Shown here in pieces: positions 63,401-64,000 of a DNA stretch of 64,000 nt. The stretch comes from Acidimicrobiales bacterium (GTDB lineage Bacteria > Actinomycetota > Acidimicrobiia > Acidimicrobiales > MedAcidi-G1), in the NCBI GenBank assembly GCA_022452145.1, contig JAKURY010000011.1, positions 1 to 64,000 on the forward strand, read 5' to 3'. The notes under the pieces were generated by a model. That model saw only the letters and a list, made by a program, of their open reading frames with translations. It was not told where the DNA came from and searched no databases. The position numbers and the translations under genes are program-made. The number at the start of each line of letters is the position of its first letter. The first letter of the stretch is position 1.

Positions 63401-64000
63401 CACGCCGGGCGTGGGGTTGATCTCCCCGCCACCCCACCACGACATCTACTCCATCGAGGACCTGGCCCAACTCATCTACGACCTCAAGAACTCCAATCCG
63501 GTCAGCCGTATCCATGTGAAGCTGGTCTCCGAGGTGGGTGTGGGCACCGTGGCCGCCGGCGTCTCGAAGGCCCACGCCGACGTGGTCCTGATCTCCGGAC
63601 ACGACGGAGGCACCGGGGCCTCACCGCTGACCTCCATCAAGCACGCCGGAGCGCCCTGGGAACTGGGCCTTGCCGAGACGCAGCAGACGCTGCTCCTGAA
63701 CGACCTCAGGGACAGGATCGTCGTGCAGGTGGACGGCCAGCTAAAGACCGGCCGGGACGTCATGATTGCCGCCCTGCTCGGCGGGGACGAGTTCGGGTTC
63801 GCCACCGCCCCACTGGTCGTCTCGGGTTGCGTGATGATGCGTGTCTGCCACCTCGACACCTGTCCGGTCGGGGTGGCAACGCAGAACCCGGAACTCCGCA
63901 AGAAGTTCACCGGTCGTCCGGAGTTCGTCGTCAACTTCTTCGAGTACATCGCCGAGGAGGTACGGGAACTCCTGGCAGCCCTGGGCTTCCGAAACCTGGA
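60417..64000 (+). CDS. gltB: Glutamate synthase large subunit (3' end outside window)
   Basis: Partial: about 1190 of roughly 1500 residues. ATG 60417 gives the short propeptide typical of actinobacteria, with the nucleophile Cys17 in [17 protein letters not shown] 60366 would add 17 residues. Glutaminase domain (1-400) with [15 protein letters not shown] and [12 protein letters not shown]; central domain about 450-750; FMN synthase domain from about 880 with [17 protein letters not shown] and [11 protein letters not shown]; 3Fe-4S cysteines in [15 protein letters not shown] near the edge. It makes two glutamates from glutamine and 2-oxoglutarate. gltD is expected downstream. The 202-base region before it holds nothing else I recognise. 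Confidence 0.95.
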   Translation, partial: MPSAQGLYDPRFEHDSCGVNFVCHLRGAASHRIIELGVGALCRMQHRGALGAEKNTGDGAGILLQVPDGFYRQVVPFELPEPGRYATGIAFLPSHPETADRAAAAVEEIATQEGLEVLGWRDLPIDDSMIGSAARATEPTFRQVFLAGIPAEGGRPSGIALDRLAYVVRKRIEHEVRLDGDGRSPEPQGVYFPSLSARTIVYKGMLTTLQLSTFFADLTDPRVESAMVLVHSRFSTNTFPSWPLAHPYRIVAHNGEINTVQGNRNWMRAREALMATDLIPGDLERLFPICTPGASDTAGFDEALELLILSGYPLPEAILMMIPEPWEHHTEMSDERRAFYQYHASLMEPWDGPASIAFTDGTVIGAVLDRNGLRPSRYWVTSDDLVVMASEVGVVDVPTSQVVEKGRLEPGRMFLIDTTEGRIIRDDEIKASLASARPYREWLDGNLVHLDDLPARDRVLSADGTLLQRQQAFGYTHESLKVLLAPMARDGKGAIGSMGTDTPIAVLSDRSRPIYDYFQQLFAQVTNPPLDAIREELITAVCTTVGPERNLLFPEAASCRQVHLPHPVITEAELAALVGIDGDGGPGGFTTRVLDGRYEVARGGEGLAHALERLRQDATAAIADGVDILVISDRSPTQTLAHIPSLLATGAVHHHLIRERTRTRVGLLVESGDAREVHHVALLLGYGASAVCPYLAFASVDAMVDSGHHGLPTTMTPERARRNTVRAFDQGLLKIMSKMGISTVASYTGAQIFEAIGLGNEVVEACFAGTVSRLGGVGLDVLAAEVAGHHATAFPNNPEERAHRTLEEGGEYRWRREGEYHLFNPETVFKLQHATREGRYDLFKEYTSLVDDQARGLATLRGMFDFREDRQPPVPIDEVESVPSIISRFSTGAMSYGSISAEAHETLAIAMNRIGGRSNTGEGGEDPDRFTPEANGDLRRSAVKQVASGRFGVTSEYLVNSDDLQIKMAQGAKPGEGGQLPGHKVYPWIARTRNSTPGVGLISPPPHHDIYSIEDLAQLIYDLKNSNPVSRIHVKLVSEVGVGTVAAGVSKAHADVVLISGHDGGTGASPLTSIKHAGAPWELGLAETQQTLLLNDLRDRIVVQVDGQLKTGRDVMIAALLGGDEFGFATAPLVVSGCVMMRVCHLDTCPVGVATQNPELRKKFTGRPEFVVNFFEYIAEEVRELLAALGFRNL

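Overview
This 64 kb window is high-GC DNA that is almost entirely coding: 56 protein genes are called, and no gap between genes exceeds about 200 bases. No rRNA, tRNA, CRISPR array, insertion sequence, integrase or phage gene was recognised by eye. The mix of an F420-type (DDN-family) reductase, a menaquinone gene (menB), many GTG/TTG starts, short overlaps and broad catabolic content suggests a free-living, aerobic, heterotrophic actinobacterium. A marine Acidimicrobiia-like lineage is my guess; that is inference, because no taxonomic marker gene is present.

Layout. 1-17 kb: two back-to-back DhlA/DhmA-type haloalkane dehalogenases; a plus-strand run (hypothetical, DUF1330-like protein, PhzF-like, flavin-binding protein, glycerol kinase, sterol-desaturase-like hydroxylase, large arylsulfatase, M20 peptidase, hotdog thioesterase); then a minus-strand run (Asp-nucleophile hydrolase, Zn alcohol dehydrogenase, SDR, enoyl-CoA hydratase) and a second sulfatase. 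17-28 kb: DDN protein; SMP-30 lactonase coupled to a TauD dioxygenase, divergent from an MFS transporter; FAD monooxygenase plus YciI protein; a PcaD-like hydrolase divergent from a marR-tauD-unknown-glpD run with clear palindromes upstream of marR.

28-39 kb: a methylamine-type catabolic island on the minus strand. A Rieske oxygenase resembling glycine betaine demethylase is followed by the complete heterotetrameric sarcosine oxidase soxBDAG, an amidase, a betainyl-CoA-thioesterase-like hotdog protein and an MFS transporter. A divergent LysR gene faces the island across an intergenic region with two adjacent palindromes. A plausible flow is betainyl-CoA or glycine betaine to dimethylglycine to sarcosine to glycine, although the dimethylglycine step and the Rieske reductase are not seen here.

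39-50 kb: upp; a secreted polysaccharide deacetylase whose signal peptide begins without a standard start codon; an acyltransferase; an orphan metal-type ABC ATPase with a Fur/Zur-like palindrome beside its start; a flavodoxin-like protein; menB; an SRPBCC protein coupled to a third sulfatase; two coupled methyltransferases; and a fused two-domain CaiB/BaiF CoA-transferase.

50-64 kb: a housekeeping block with an M23 envelope peptidase, membrane pyrophosphatase (sequence type expected to need potassium), 5-formyltetrahydrofolate cyclo-ligase, a trkA-trkH-trkH potassium uptake set, an M18 aminopeptidase, and gltB running off the right edge.

No single cluster is clearly a new system. The best candidates for a second look are the marR-tauD-unknown-glpD run, the betaine/sarcosine island with its operators, the paired TrkH proteins next to a potassium-type pyrophosphatase, and the start-codon anomaly of the deacetylase.
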